64,000 nucleotides of DNA, taken from positions 29,476,011 to 29,540,010 of the forward strand of contig CM046297.1 in the NCBI GenBank assembly GCA_025267735.1, given 5' to 3'. The translations under genes were made by a program, and so were the position numbers. This stretch comes from Mactra quadrangularis. Taxonomy: Eukaryota > Mollusca > Bivalvia > Venerida > Mactridae. Below the pieces are notes generated by a model that worked only from the letters and a program-made list of their open reading frames with translations, had not been told where the DNA came from and did not search any database. Positions 1 through 13,200 of the stretch are shown here, piece by piece (within the stretch, counting starts at the first letter, position 1; the number at the start of each line of letters is the position of its first letter).

Positions 1-22
1 GTAATGTTCACGTTTTGCTTGA

Positions 23-409
23 ACCTGTCCCAACCAAAATATAATATCACACTCTCCTGGTGATTTGATATCTAACTCTGATTTAAACCTGTATCAATTT
101 AGCCGAGAGTACAGCACCACTGTATATTACATGTACGATAAACTTGACGCCATCTATTTGAAACAATATATTACAAAAATAACGTTTCTGAAAAAATATG
201 CAATTCAGAAGCAACTTGAACAACTTTCAGACAATCGCCATATAGAAGCTAACATGTATAATATTGACTATCTTGTTCTAATTAAAGTTTATGTTCGTGT
301 TGTAGTTGAATGGGTGACAATGTTATATGGCAATAAAGAAGACTATATTAAAGTTTACGATCACGGTTCTCGTATAAAACACATTACTGTTTTTTATCTC
401 ATTATTTGA
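23..409 (+). CDS. Unrecognised open frame, possibly an exon fragment
   Basis: This frame is open from about 23 to a stop at 409, with no ATG near its left end (the first usable codon, at 65, is TTG). The translation is rich in Tyr, Ile and Lys and includes a hydrophobic stretch near its C-terminal third. I recognise no family. It could be the last exon of a plus-strand gene entering from the left or a chance open frame. No clear acceptor site supports it, so treat it as weak. Confidence 0.15.
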   Translation, partial: TCPNQNIISHSPGDLISNSDLNLYQFSREYSTTVYYMYDKLDAIYLKQYITKITFLKKYAIQKQLEQLSDNRHIEANMYNIDYLVLIKVYVRVVVEWVTMLYGNKEDYIKVYDHGSRIKHITVFYLII

Positions 410-944
410 TCATTTAAACTAATTAACACATGCATAATATGACAGTGTACATTCCTAACGAATAATTTCGTGTAAATTTACAATGTACGATGCATCAATG
501 TGCTTAAATGTGCTGTGTTAATGTAACTAACATCAAACTCCGTTAATAGTATCTTATGAATGCGAACATGCGAGCGGAGAATTTAAAACCGAATTTGTAT
601 CAGATTGAATTTTACATGTATAAGTAAACACTGGAAACTGACACATTTGACATTTTATTGTCACATAAAATAATTGATTTGGTGCAAACATCATTTAATG
701 TTTACATAGTACCTAACTTATCGCATTGACATCATTGTGAAAAACCATTTACTTACTATAACATACTATCATTCATTATCTTATATATTCAGAGATGTAC
801 TGATTGTTTACTTCTAACAATTTATTTTAGCGTACGGATTACAGAAAAGGAGACGACGTGATAGCATTAATTAGAAAACACTTCATTGTGTCTTACCTTT
901 GATTACAAAAACTGCTCACGTGGTATAATAATTTTATATTCTCT
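410..944. other. AT-rich intergenic, nothing recognised
   Basis: I see no coding frame, RNA gene or repeat shared with the rest of the window here. Confidence 0.4.
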
Positions 945-1848
945 ACGATTCAAAGTGCTTTGACTTTAACAAATGTCATAAACTTCAAACTTTGTGTGTA
1001 CATGATGAAGATAAAGAAATGTCATGTAATAAACTCATCAAGTACAATACTATACAAATAGCGATTATTTACTTTCAAGTATTATGTTTGATTATTTCCT
1101 TTGAGTTTTTCTATAGACATTTACCTATTTTATTGTAATTGTGTCCAAGAGAAAGTCCAGAAAATCAGTGTATAAAACTTCGATTATCAATACAAAGTAT
1201 TATAAAAACAGTATAATATACATGTATAAGGGATATATCTTAGATTCCATTAAACCTTAATGATTTATTGATGAAGGTAAACTCGTGACCATATTCTAAT
1301 GGTCAGAAAATGAATGTTTGTCTGTATTGATCGGAATTCAAGAGCAACTTTATCGTTGGTTTTTTCCAGTTTTTTATACCAAAAGTTAGTTAGTTAGCCT
1401 ACTTTATCGTTTATTAAAATAGTTGATAGTTCAAGTATATTTAAAGCAAACAAAAATATATTGCATTTAAAGTAGTTATATTTCATGTTATACTGTATGT
1501 TTAATCATTTTTAAGTGCTATGTGTGTAATATATTCATTTATTGAATAAACTGTATCTATCTGAGATGTATTTACGCTGGTTATCGTACTTCTTTGTTTC
1601 TGCGGTATTTATTGAATTAAAATAGTAAGATGTTTTGTTGTAACCTTAATACATTTTAAAGAAACAAAAATCCACAAAAAATGACCACGCGTATGTTTAT
1701 CATATTTGATTACTTGCCGTATTATATAATCTAGCCCATGTTCTATTTTGAAAGTAAATTTAACCAATGATCTTGGTTCAACTTCAAATTTGACATGCTA
1801 CAATATGATTATAATGTCATTGCATTCAACTACTGACATTTTGGAAAA

Positions 1849-2066
1849 AGTCGACCGGGTAGCTCAGTTGGTAGCACGTAAGTGATGATTCTTAATTATG
1901 AAGGTCAGCTGTCAGTCGCTGACGAGAGTATGCGCTTAGTAGTTGATTAACAGCTAAGTCCAGAGATTTAGCCTTTCCATGAGCAGTGAGTAGGTTGACA
2001 GACCGCCGTTATATGGCCAATGTGTTGCTACGGCGTTAAACCCAACTAAAACAAACAAACAAACAA
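1849..2066 (+). mobile_element. tRNA-derived SINE, internally deleted
   Basis: The head holds an A-box-like 'tagctcagttggtagcac'. The body carries 'gcagtgagtaggttgac', and the tail is 'ctacggcgttaaaccc' followed by (acaa)n. About 100 bp covering the B box and anticodon region is missing compared with the copy at 61965-62274. It is flanked by a near-perfect duplication 'acatttt(g/a)gaaaa' at 1836-1848 and 2067-2079, as expected for LINE-mediated insertion. The right copy of the duplication has the same SINE at the same place, so it was inserted before the duplication. Confidence 0.8.
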
Positions 2067-2861
2067 ACATTTTAGAAAATCAAGCAGTTACTGACAAACA
2101 CTTTAGTTCAGAAAGGCGTGTTTGGTTAGCCAGGTACATGTTAAGTCGATTATTTTGTTTGTTCGTTTTATACGCCCCAATATTATAAATTGAAGTTATA
2201 AAATGAGCCAAACACCTTTATATTCTTAGATACATGAGACAAGACTGCAAACTATTCTTCAATTGACTGTATTCTTTTTCTCAAGCTTGAAGTACTCTGT
2301 TATTGGGATTGTCTTTTCAACAAACTGTAGCAGCAATAGGTAAAAAAGAAATGCATTTTGTAAACAAGTTTACACACAAGCAATCGACAACAAACGATAA
2401 TATAATATTATAAATATTTATTTCTGTAAATAGTTTATCATTATAATACAATATTTATACAAAACTTGTTCAAAATAGTTTTCTCAAAGGTGCTATATTA
2501 TTTTATTTCATAAATCGTTGTATTATTTATACACTAGTACACTGACATTAACTGCAGAAACATTACATTAACAAGCCTTAATGTCATTATTATTTGTAAG
2601 GCTATTCTAAATATAAAACTAAATTGGTCTTTATTTGGTTCAACTTCAAGTTTTGACATGCTACAATATGATTATAAAGTATCTCAAACTTTTGTACAGA
2701 TAAAAGTATTTTATACATAGAAATCGACGAACTACGTTTCGTTCTGATAAATCTACATAAGACGTAAACGTTAGGTATCTGACTATGCAATATACAATGA
2801 GTGAATTATACCATTTTTAACTATCTACACTTCAGACAACATTAGTATCGCTTTATATTGA

Positions 2862-5683
2862 GCAATCGGTTTAAACTTATTTCATTGCCCGTAAATACAT
2901 TTTTCAATTACATGAATACAACAAATATAATAATAACACATAACTAAATGTATATACGGCAATCGGGTTGAGCCACAAGTTCTAACACTTAGTTACGGCT
3001 CTCCCCTTAAGGTATTTACATTAAACATCTGCAAGAAAATAAAATAGTCGGGCAATACGAGTGGCTACAAGATTGAATTTCATGAATAATACATAAGAAA
3101 TATTGAATAGAAGAATAGATATATATTGTTCGCCCTCTCCCAACCGTCAAAGCCTGAACAATTCAACGGTTGATGACCACACACTATCTCAATATTACGG
3201 GTGTCAAACAAAGAGCACGAAGACACCGTGAAATTATTCATGCTCCGACCGCCGAGAAAAAACGAACAATAACAATGGAGAAAAAAAGTGGCATAAGATA
3301 GTGAAAGTAGAATAAAGAGAGGTATGGTCTATCAATGAAAATATAGATACAGTATTTAATGGTCGCTGAAACGTCTTGTATTTTTTATGAATTCTTGAAC
3401 AGCAAGAAATATATATTCATTGTCTTCACTTGATAGACTTGCGCTGCCGAATTGTAAAATATTACAGTTTAGTGGGTGGAAATTGCGTGCGTCTTGAAAC
3501 AGTCTTAGACGTTCTAAAGTGTATAAAGTACATCGAAAGAAGAAATGCTCAGCATCCTCGCGAACTTTACAGTGATTATATAGTCTATTATCAGAAATGT
3601 GATTTTTAAATAAGTCATCATTAAGATTGCTGCAACCATTTCGTAAACGTGTATGAATTAATGAGAAAAATCGATTTCCCACTAAGAAGTGCGATGGAAC
3701 ATCTGTAGTTGTAAAAACACTTGATAAAATGTTTCGCTTAAAAGCACCCAGAGTTTGTATATTCCTTATATCGGCTGGGAGAGCGTTCCAGTTTTTAATA
3801 GTTGAAGGTACAAATGAGTTTTCAAATAGGGCAGTTCTTCTTGGAATATTAATGAAATCATCTATATTTCGTAAGTTATAACGTAAGTTCTCAGGATTAC
3901 TTCTTGGAAAAATGTCGTTAAGATATTGTGGTACAATTGAATTTTTAATCTTAAAGCTAGAATTAATTTTTGATACTGTCTTCTATCGTTAAGTGTCAAC
4001 CATCCGATTTCACGGTACAAATTATTTATACTAATGGAGCGTGTAGTTCCAATTACTATTCTGGCTGCTTCAATTTGGATTTTCTCTAGCTTTTCTTTTT
4101 CATAAATAGTGCAATTATCCCACACTACCGATGCATATTCTAAAATTGGGCTTAAAAAAGATATATATATTTGATTGAGGGTTTTACGTCGAACAGTAAA
4201 TTTTAATTTGCGCAAAACGCCAAGAAGTTTATAAGCAGACGAAGTAATATTAACAATATGTGCATGCCATTTGCAGTCATCGCTTAAGGTTACTCCGAGG
4301 TGTTTGTGTGTTTTTGTTAAAGTTAGTGTAACATCATTAAAAATAAGATTAGGTGGTGGTTCATTACCAAAATATAATACTTCTGTTTTTGTTGGATTGA
4401 ATGTGACTAACCATTGTTTTGACCAATCGGAAATTAATTTTAAATCGTGGTTTAAAATATGCTGAAGCTCAGGACTGGATGAGGCTGTGCAAGCTAAAGA
4501 TGTATCGTCCGCGAATAATCTGGTTATACTAAGAAGGTTACGAACTATATCGTTTACGTAAATTAAAAATAATAAGGGGGCTAAAACAGATCCTTGAGGC
4601 ACACCAGCACTAACAGGTTTAAATCTTGAATACGATTGTCCGATTATAACTCGCTGGCATCTATTTGTAAGGTAGTCGGAAATCCAATTTAATAATTGCC
4701 CATCAATACCGTTTTGTTTTAGTTTGTGAATTAATCCGGTGTGCCATACACGGTCGAATGCTTTTGATATGTCACAAAAAACGACACATGTGTGTGATTT
4801 CTTGTCGAATGAATCAGCTATTTGGTTATATAAGTCAATAAGTTGATGCACTGTAGAATGTCCTGACAAAAAACCTGCTTGTTTACTGTATATTAGATGA
4901 TTATGAATGAAAAAAATGTACATGTGTTTGTATACGCATCGTTCAAAAAGTTTACCTACGCAACTTAATAATGATATTGGACGGTAGTTTCCTGGACAAT
5001 TTTTATCTCACTTTTTGTATAATGGTAAAACTAAAGCAGACTTCCAGTGAGACGGAAAATGACCAACACGAAGGGATTTATTAAAGAGCTTACACAAAGG
5101 TTTAGAGAGAGTAAATTTTACATTTTTAAGAACTTTATGAGAAATAAGATCTGGTCCTACAGCTTTGTTAGAATCTAGATTACTTATGATATCAATTATT
5201 TCATTTTCTCGAATATTGATGTTGATTAGAGTGTCATGTGTAAATAATGTGAAAGGGGGTAAAACAGCATTGGAATCATCTAGCTCGGATACAGAGGTAA
5301 AATAATCATTTAAGCAATTAGCCTTTTCTTCATCAGTAAAAAAGAGTTCATCTTGGCCATCGTGATGTGATTTTAGAATTGGAATTGAGTCTGACGTTTT
5401 ATAATCTTTCATTAAGTGTTTGATTGATTGCCAATAATTTCTAGTGGAGTTTGATCGAAGTTCTTCAACTTTGTCTTCTATATTTGAGAAAAATTTTATT
5501 TTAGCATGTTTTTTAGATTATTGACCTTCTTTCTAAGTGTTTTGTATTTCATCCATTCATTATCTGTTGATTTTTTAACAGCTTTACGTCTTTGTCTGTC
5601 TCTATATTTTGAATATCGCCGTATTTCGGAATCGTACCAAGGTTTGTCATTAGGTCTAATAGTTATTTCTTTATTGTGCAATC
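2862..5683 (-). mobile_element. 5'-truncated non-LTR retrotransposon (LINE 1)
   Basis: The boundaries come from the empty site in the right copy of the duplication (around 63035), where the sequence runs uninterrupted. Here it is split between 'attgagcaatc' and 'ttgtgcaatcataattt', giving a probable 6-bp target duplication 'gcaatc' (2862-2867 and 5678-5683). The body encodes a Jockey/CR1-type reverse transcriptase on the minus strand. The stretch 2868-3355 is its 3' untranslated region and has no poly(A). The endonuclease and ORF1 are absent, consistent with incomplete reverse transcription. Confidence 0.85.
3356..5681 (-). pseudogene. LINE 1 ORF2 remnant, reverse transcriptase
   Basis: The frames read in order from 5681 down to 3356. 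They are: the connector before RT with 'KPWYDSEIRR'; the RT N-terminal fingers with 'SNKAVGPDLI' (5008-5412); the RT core with 'FCDISKAFDRVWH', 'GVPQGSVLAPLLFLIYVND' and catalytic 'LFADD' (3862-4923); and a C-terminal Cys/His motif 'CKVREDAEHFFFRC' (3356-3682). Frame breaks between segments make it inactive. The FADD box and the 'GVPQGS' motif place it in the Jockey/CR1 superfamily, but I cannot name the exact clade. Confidence 0.85.
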
Positions 5684-5900
5684 ATAATTTAGAAATAGAA
5701 ACAGGAAGAATATCGTGTACCTTGAAATGGACTGTGAAGATTGATTAAATATAATATGAAATTAGATGAAACAGAATAACAATTTATCATGCTGCTCAGT
5801 CTACACTGACTATATGATAATATTTACCTTATGCAAAATGGATATGTGTCTATAAAGCAAAAACTATCATATCTTCAAACAATTTAATGTGATGCAGTAA

Positions 5901-6150
5901 TTCTGACATTTGTCTAAAGAATATTCGTTTTCATCCAAACATGGCTTTTCTCAGGTAACTCACATGAGCCAGATTCATAAACAACATAGGATACGTAGCT
6001 TCAAGTCCAATTTTCATGAAAAATGTGTATCACTTTCTTTTCTGTTGTAACACTTATATAAGGTTTCGCTCATCAAAATAGTGCGCAAGTTCTGCTTTGT
6101 CATTCTGTCGTTACAATGCTTTCAACAATTGTCGGCATTAAAACATTTTG
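5901..6150. other. Downstream flank of the main gene
   Basis: This is AT-rich sequence with no frame. The similarity to the right flank (63.2 kb) fades out at about 5910. Confidence 0.35.
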
Positions 6151-6156
6151 TTTATT
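6151..6156 (-). terminator. Candidate polyadenylation signal
   Basis: The plus strand reads 'tttatt' here, so the minus strand reads AATAAA, about 217 nt downstream of the stop codon of the main gene. It is the first perfect hexamer I noticed after the stop. There is no independent support for its use. Confidence 0.4.
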
Positions 6157-6372
6157 TGGCAAACCAATTAATGGCTTACATTAAAATTAAATTAGACTGA
6201 TCATGAATATCCAGTACGTTTTCATGAGACAGTAACATCGTGAAGCGACATTCGGTTTGCAAAATGTATCAACGTCAAATTCTAACAGAGGCACTGTATT
6301 TTCAAATAATCTTTACTAGTGATGGACTTTAGAATAAATGGCGTTGTCATGTAGGAAAAGTAAACTTACTCA

Positions 6373-7221
6373 TTACGTCTTACAATCACGGGTTGTTACC
6401 TGGCGGTAATCTTTTTTTTTCAATTGAAATACTCGAATGTTTTCTTCCTGCCAAGATCCAATAATGAAACGACATTTCTTTTCATCATATAACATTGAAT
6501 TTGGATGAGATAACATATCAGTTTTACTTATAAGTCTACCAAGTCTCGTACCTTCTATATCATACATATCAACATTACCAGACATATAACTTGATATAAT
6601 CAAAATATAATCTCCTGTAAATGTTATATAAGATGATTCATTTATCAATGTAAAGGTAGACAATACTTCACCATCTTTATATAACACATAAACCATGTTA
6701 TCTTTTATAACATAGACTCTTGTTTTATCTTTGTTAGTGCATATAGTGCTAGAATTTATATAAGCTAAATCCAGATCAAGTGAAAGATTCTCCATACGTT
6801 TCACCATTGATCCTGACAATGAATATACATATAAACCATCAATACAATGTTTCCAAAACTGATTATTACAATATATCATACCACCTTGAAGAAAAGGTTT
6901 GCATTCTAAAACTACACTTTTCTCGACAACAATATTTTCATCCAATAGAATGATATCTATAATCGATTTATAATGTAAAACAGCTACTTTTGATAAAGAC
7001 ACAGTAACTACACAAAGGGGCATCTCGTCAAAGTGGTAGAAATCTTTCAAGTTGAATTCATCATCCAGTCTCTTCAGTTTCTTATTATCCTGGTCAAGTA
7101 GTATAACAGTACCATCAGCCATCTGACACATATCTGTTATGTTACATTCTATCTTATCAGAATCCACTCTTACATTGACATCACTGAATGATTGTACTTC
7201 ATAAATATGACTGGTTGATAT
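6373..7221 (-). CDS. Exon 17: C-terminal TRIM/NHL-like beta-propeller
   Basis: The exon starts after 'atttaccag' (acceptor at 7222-7223) in phase 0, and 282 residues run to the stop. 'MCQMADGTVILLDQDNKKL' is the hallmark blade of the six-bladed propeller found in molluscan TRIM-like proteins. Later blades show 'CVVTVSLSKVAVL', 'YVIKDNMVYVLYKDGEVL' and 'HPNSMLYDEKKCRFIIGSW'. One exon encodes the whole propeller, as is usual for TRIM-NHL genes. The tail after the last blade is short and basic. The ATG codons at 7237-7239 lie inside the intron side and are not the start. Confidence 0.85.
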   Translation of the reverse strand: MSTSHIYEVQSFSDVNVRVDSDKIECNITDMCQMADGTVILLDQDNKKLKRLDDEFNLKDFYHFDEMPLCVVTVSLSKVAVLHYKSIIDIILLDENIVVEKSVVLECKPFLQGGMIYCNNQFWKHCIDGLYVYSLSGSMVKRMENLSLDLDLAYINSSTICTNKDKTRVYVIKDNMVYVLYKDGEVLSTFTLINESSYITFTGDYILIISSYMSGNVDMYDIEGTRLGRLISKTDMLSHPNSMLYDEKKCRFIIGSWQEENIRVFQLKKKDYRQVTTRDCKT

Positions 7222-10200
7222 CTGGTAAATATACATCATTAATTAAGTTATAAGTCATATACTTTGTGATACTTTAAATTTAGTAAGTACTTTAACTTAT
7301 ACCATCTGAACCCTAGGAAATTCAGTTTAACTTGATTTTAGAAATTTTGTTCACACTTTGGACAACTGAATACATAATTGGTACGTGCTGAGGAAAGAAA
7401 TTGATTTACTTTGACAATAATTGTGAATTTTCAAGTTAGGCGCAATCAGCGATTAATATATACAAAACTTAAAACTTCTATGTGGTCACTGATGTCTAAT
7501 TTAACATTATATAAAATGTAGATAGATTGATTCTGGGTTGTTTTAAATAATAGACTTTTATTTTAAATTAGTGGCATTTTAAAAACCGAAATAATTTTGT
7601 GTTCTTTCTTTAAAGACTGTTGAAAGAATCAAAACTTGAAATAGTAACGTTTTAAAACTGAGCTGAAACTTTTCTTTCTTTTATTTAGAAATTAAGAATA
7701 TTTATAAGTTTGGTTTTATCCGAGACTTCTTTTTCAAATTGGAGGCTACCAGAAATACACGCGACTGAAACATTGGCTTTTCAATGCATGTTTATTACTT
7801 GATTTACAGATCTGTCGACACAATTCAAACAACGAAAAATTGAAATAATTTTAGATAACACGTGTGTCCATTATGATTGTAGGATGAATTTTCTTTCATA
7901 CTCGTACGTATGAACAGTTTGTGATATCAGCAACCTCGTTTAACATTTACGCCGCTGAAACGTAAAATTCCAAAATCTACAAGTAAGTTGTCAAATGTTC
8001 ATTACTGAGTAAAGTTGTTATCATATTTGCAATACGCATTTAAGAATTACTTTATTGCCTTAAAAAATATTATGATTTCAAATGTACTTATTTTTGTTAA
8101 ATTTTACAATGAATTAGAACAAAACTTACTGCACTCTTGTACGAAGATTTCTCATCATCTTGTTGACTTTTATCTTGTTTTACGTCCTTGATTTTCTTTC
8201 CTACCTGTAATATAGCCTATATTTGTTGAAATGTACGAGTACACCGCTGATTTTGTTTGTTTGGCCACAAACAGAGTTTGCTTTTGTTTGTTTGCAAAGC
8301 AAATATTTATCAAAACTAACGTCAAATTCATTTTAAAAGGACTTATCGTTGATCACACTTTCAATTTCATTATTAACTAAAATATAACTCATCTTGTAGG
8401 ATCTCCTTTCATATGAATCCTTTCTAAAGCTAAATTTGACCAGATACCGAAATAACATTGCCACAAAGGGTATGTATAACCACGACGTTCCAATTCTAAA
8501 TACTGTAATCTACCACGGCCCAACGGTATCTGCCCCTCAAAGTTATATTAGAATCTTAAAGACGTGATACATTCTTATATCACATTATTTATTATACATC
8601 CGTATTCTGAAATAAAGGTATTTGAAAATTAAACGATTTATAAAATTAAACAGAGAAAGTTTACATTATTCAAGTAATACAAACTTACGATACGCTTGAG
8701 CATAGATATCCCATGATCTTGTTTACTTCGTTCTTGTTTTAAACCCTTAATTTTGTTTTCTGGCTGCAATGTATTCATAATTTATCGTAAATATTTTCTG
8801 TTGTGTCTATTATAAACCGTTACACGGAAGTTTTACTTTAATAAATATAAAACCTTTATATACTTTATCAAAATGTAATACATCAACTAAATTACAAATA
8901 ACTTTACAAAATGTACTTCCTTCTTTACGATTTGTTCATAATTTGATATAATTATAATATCTAATATAATTTTTCAATTTGAATATCTAATGTAATAGAC
9001 AAACGTTTTAAGTTGACTGACCTATAGATGTGGCTATTCCTCTAGTTAACAGATGACATTATAAGGTTTAACATCACGTTTTAAAGTTTTAATTGATTTA
9101 TTCATTCTGAATTTCTATCGTTTTATAAAATGCAAAATGCAAGTAGGTGTGAATCCTTATCATTTTTATTGTAATAAACGGATATACCGCTATAGGAATA
9201 AAAATGTCCAAAGCAATAAATTAATTTGTTCTCTATATGCAATGTATTTATCCAAATCACCTTACTCTGACCTTTCTTTAATGCGTGTAACTCGAAATTT
9301 CTATTTTATATAATTATGAATAAATATATTAACTTAAGGATATGTTTAATAGCCTAAACTAAATTGCAAAAAACTTCATAAGTTTAAAACGATCACTTGC
9401 AAGACGTTATAAGTGCTAAACCTTTCAAGATGCAAGAATCGACTAAAATTGTTATTCCTTTGAATAACTAAAAACTTGCTTCAGCCATTTTTTTAAACAA
9501 GAAAAAAGTCAGAAATTTTAATGACGCGGACTTGCTTTAAATTTAAAAAAAGCATACTTATACATTTATACTCTAAAACCTGTTTCGTTAACAATCGCAA
9601 TTATTGACATTTCTCTAATTGGCTTAACATGTATATTCTTTTATAACATAAAATATGCAACCATGAATAAGTTTTTTAAATTAAACAAAATAACCTGCCC
9701 ACCGGCTTATTAAGTATTATTTCCACCAGAACCTGTACTTGAAATGACAAGTCATAAAGACGTTTAGACATTATGTATTTGGTTCAGCAAAATCATACTT
9801 TCTTTAAATGAGCAAAAATCAACGTTCCGTTACATACACTCTTGTTTTAAACAATATCATGTAATATGCAAATATTTTAAAATTATAGGCTTTAAGTGTT
9901 GTAGCAAGGACAATAGTTTTCTAACTTGTTTACAATAGTGGCGATTGTGTAAAAATTGTTTTGAAACATGATTAAAACATGACGTGCATAAAATGTTTAT
10001 GGTAAATAAATGCAAATGAAATATATATATAATATATAGGTCCGATTTACGCTCATTATTTTTCTCAATTATAAGAATATTTAATTATTGCAGATGTTCT
10101 TTACAATACAATATTTTGATTATTTAAGTAATGAATTATTTTTTGGCACAAATTAGTTATATATCAAATAAAACTAAAAATCGATATATTATCTGATAAG

Positions 10201-13200
10201 ATATATCAAAACTCTGTTTGATCAAGACATGTTCATTTTTTTAGATTTATCAACATTAAAAAGGCTTTCACGGTTACTGTATTTTATTTATCTGACATAC
10301 GTAGTTTCAACACTTACAGATACGAATGATAAACAAAACAGCCTTAAAAAGCCCTTGCGCCAGCACTTTTGATTGGAAATATATGTTACACATCTTGCGT
10401 ACATTCTTGCATCGAAATGATTAGCAAAACAGCATTAAAAAGCCCTTGCGCCAGCACTTTTGATTGGAAATATATGTTACACATCTTGCGTACATTCTTG
10501 CATCGATTAAGAAAAACTTGCTAGTAAATGACAAGTACATTACAATTAAATGACAAGTAAATGGACATAAAGCATGTACTGCAATGTAATTTTTAAAGCT
10601 GAAATAATTTTGTGTTCTTTTTTTAAAGACCGTGATTAGAAAGAATTAAAACTTAAAATAGAAACGTTTTAAAATTGAGCTGAAATTTTTCTCTCTTTTA
10701 TTTAGAAATTAAGAATATTTATAAGTTTGATTTTATCCGAGATTTTTTTCTCAAAATGAAGGCTACCAGAAAAACACGAGACAAGCCACGGAAATTTTGC
10801 AGTGGAGACTAATTGCCTTAGAAGACTGTGAGGGAGGCTATATATTTTATATGCTTATTTCTCTGTTTTAGTTTATTTTTATTGGAGATCCCCGAACAAA
10901 TCTATGAATTATGTTCGGGAAGTAGATATAATTTTGGTAACATATTATTCGACTTATTTTTCACCTGTTCAACTTCACTTAACTTTCTTTATTGGCTTTT
11001 CATTATTGAGTTTATTTTGCAATAAAAATAACTAATTATTTTGTAAGTAAGAAGTAAAAATCAAAGCGCCAAAGGCATTGGAGTTGTTCGACATAGAAAA
11101 ACATAGAAATCATGATGTGCTTTTTTCACTTAATGTGCTAAAAATGTGAGAAAATATGTGGAATACAATCTCATTTCTTGAAACATAGACTGCATAGCTT
11201 TCGTTGTATGAAATGTACAAGTTGAAAAATTGCATATACTACATGTACTAAAATGTAACAGAACCATCTTTTTTACATTCAATAGTGCCACACACGTCGT
11301 AAAATCTACAACCTTTGTTAATATTTATTCCATTTAACATATAATGAGTAATTATCAGGTTATGATAATGTTTTTAATTTGCAACATGTTTTTTTACTTC
11401 AATTTATTACCATATCAGAGCTATGAGAAAAATACTACGCGGAACTATTTGACCAATAATCCTAATTATCTGTTTAATTTCCCATCCATTTACCTATATT
11501 AGATTTTCAGCATTATGCTCACAAACTGGTCCGTACGATACTACGCTAAGTATCATGGGTAAAAATGTCTAAATACCCGAAACCATGCGAAACATTTTAC
11601 AAGTACTAAATAATTTCAGTATGATTTTGTGACTTCCAAATATAATATTACTATCCAAAAATGTGTGCACGTTAAATGGTATAAACCGCACTACTTCCTG
11701 TGCGTAGCCGATTTGTGCGATGAGTGAAGCGTCTTAGCCAAGATATGTATTATCGTTTCCGTATAGGATGAGAGATCAATGCATCATGTCCTTTCAAATT
11801 GGGGTTCATCACAGGGAATCTTTAATGTTGTATATATTTGAGATATTTGTATATATAAGAGTTGAGTTCTTTCTTGTACCTCAAAAAGTAGTTTTTGTAG
11901 TTAAAATATACAGATTTCTCAAAAGGGGTATATATATATACATATACATGTATATATATATATATATATGTTCGACAAAGTCGGACAATTAAAAAACGGG
12001 AGCCCGTTGAATGAGACAGGTATTTTGTTCGTGGTTTCTGAGGTGATGAGTTACAAACCTTTACTAAACAATTATATATGTGTGTATACGATATAATGTT
12101 TTGGAGGGCGACTGTTTTATGACGACAGCCTATGATAAAAAGAACTTGGCGTATACAAACGAAACTAAGCTTCTTGTCACAGCCAATTTAAAGTAGAACT
12201 GTCAAGTGCTTAAGATTTATAATGTATGGTTATACTAAAACAAGTATGTGTGGGTGTAAACAAACTGAAAAGCATTGCTGGAAGTAAGAAATAGTAAGGA
12301 AATCAGCAAATATTAAATTTATAACCAGCATGTGGATTACTAAAATGTCAAACATTAAAAGATTAGAGCTATGGATTCGATTGCCAGCCATTTGTTTGTT
12401 ATTTACTTGTGCCTGTTTGTACAAAATGTACCAGTAAGGTTAAGTATTTGACAAATAATGGCTCGTGTTTTCATCTAGGAATGGTATAAATATACGTATT
12501 TGTTGTGGATCATTATATCTGGATTAAATTAGTCCAGAAAGAAGAAACATAAGGAATGCAACCATTATCATCATAACGTTTATATGTATGTTCACGTGCG
12601 CTTATTTTTGTTATTTAACAACATGAATATCCTAGTACATAAACTGATAAACATATGATGCAAATAATTTACTGCCAACACATTTGTTTCAATACAAAAC
12701 AAGCCCACGTCGACCAATATATTTTATTAGTGCATTATATCTATATATGTAATGAAAGGACAAATCTATCATACTTTCTTTTTTTCAAGTGCTCTTTTTA
12801 AAATATGTACCAAATTTAATCATCCATTTCTTACCTCCATTGTTAGTGGTTCGACTATTTGCAACATACTTGGGCTCGTGCATTAAAATGCATAAATAGA
12901 TTTTCTTAAATCTGAATAAAAGTTCACTTTCTATAACAAAATGTAACTCGTCTTCTGATAAATACTATCACAAAAAAGAAACTGGACATGTATAGTTATT
13001 GATTTTTTGTTAAACATTTTCATATGTGGTACCTATTTTGAGCCTATAAATATTCCTTTTTATTGAAACGAACGAATTGTAATTTAAGCAACCTCTTTTC
13101 AAGTTAACACCGCTGAAACGTAAAATTGCAAAAAACCAAGAAACATTAAAGATTTGTCGAATGTCCATTATTGAGCAGAACTGTCATCATGTTATGCTTT

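Larger units (their letters stand above)
945..5900. repeat. Left copy of direct flanking duplication
   Basis: This stretch aligns in the same orientation with about 59750-63260, allowing for insertions. Matching landmarks include the 'aacaaatgtcat' block (971 vs 59778), the SINE (1849 vs 61965), 'actatgcaat' (2782 vs 62957) and 'gctcagtctacactgac' (5794 vs 63138). By eye the identity is high but clearly imperfect. This copy carries a LINE (2862-5683) that the right copy lacks. The right copy carries about 1.3 kb (60250-61575) that this copy lacks. Confidence 0.8.

Noticed and set aside
3356..5681. Host coding gene on the minus strand
   Set aside because: The long frames are a LINE reverse transcriptase with FADD and GVPQGS motifs and frame breaks.
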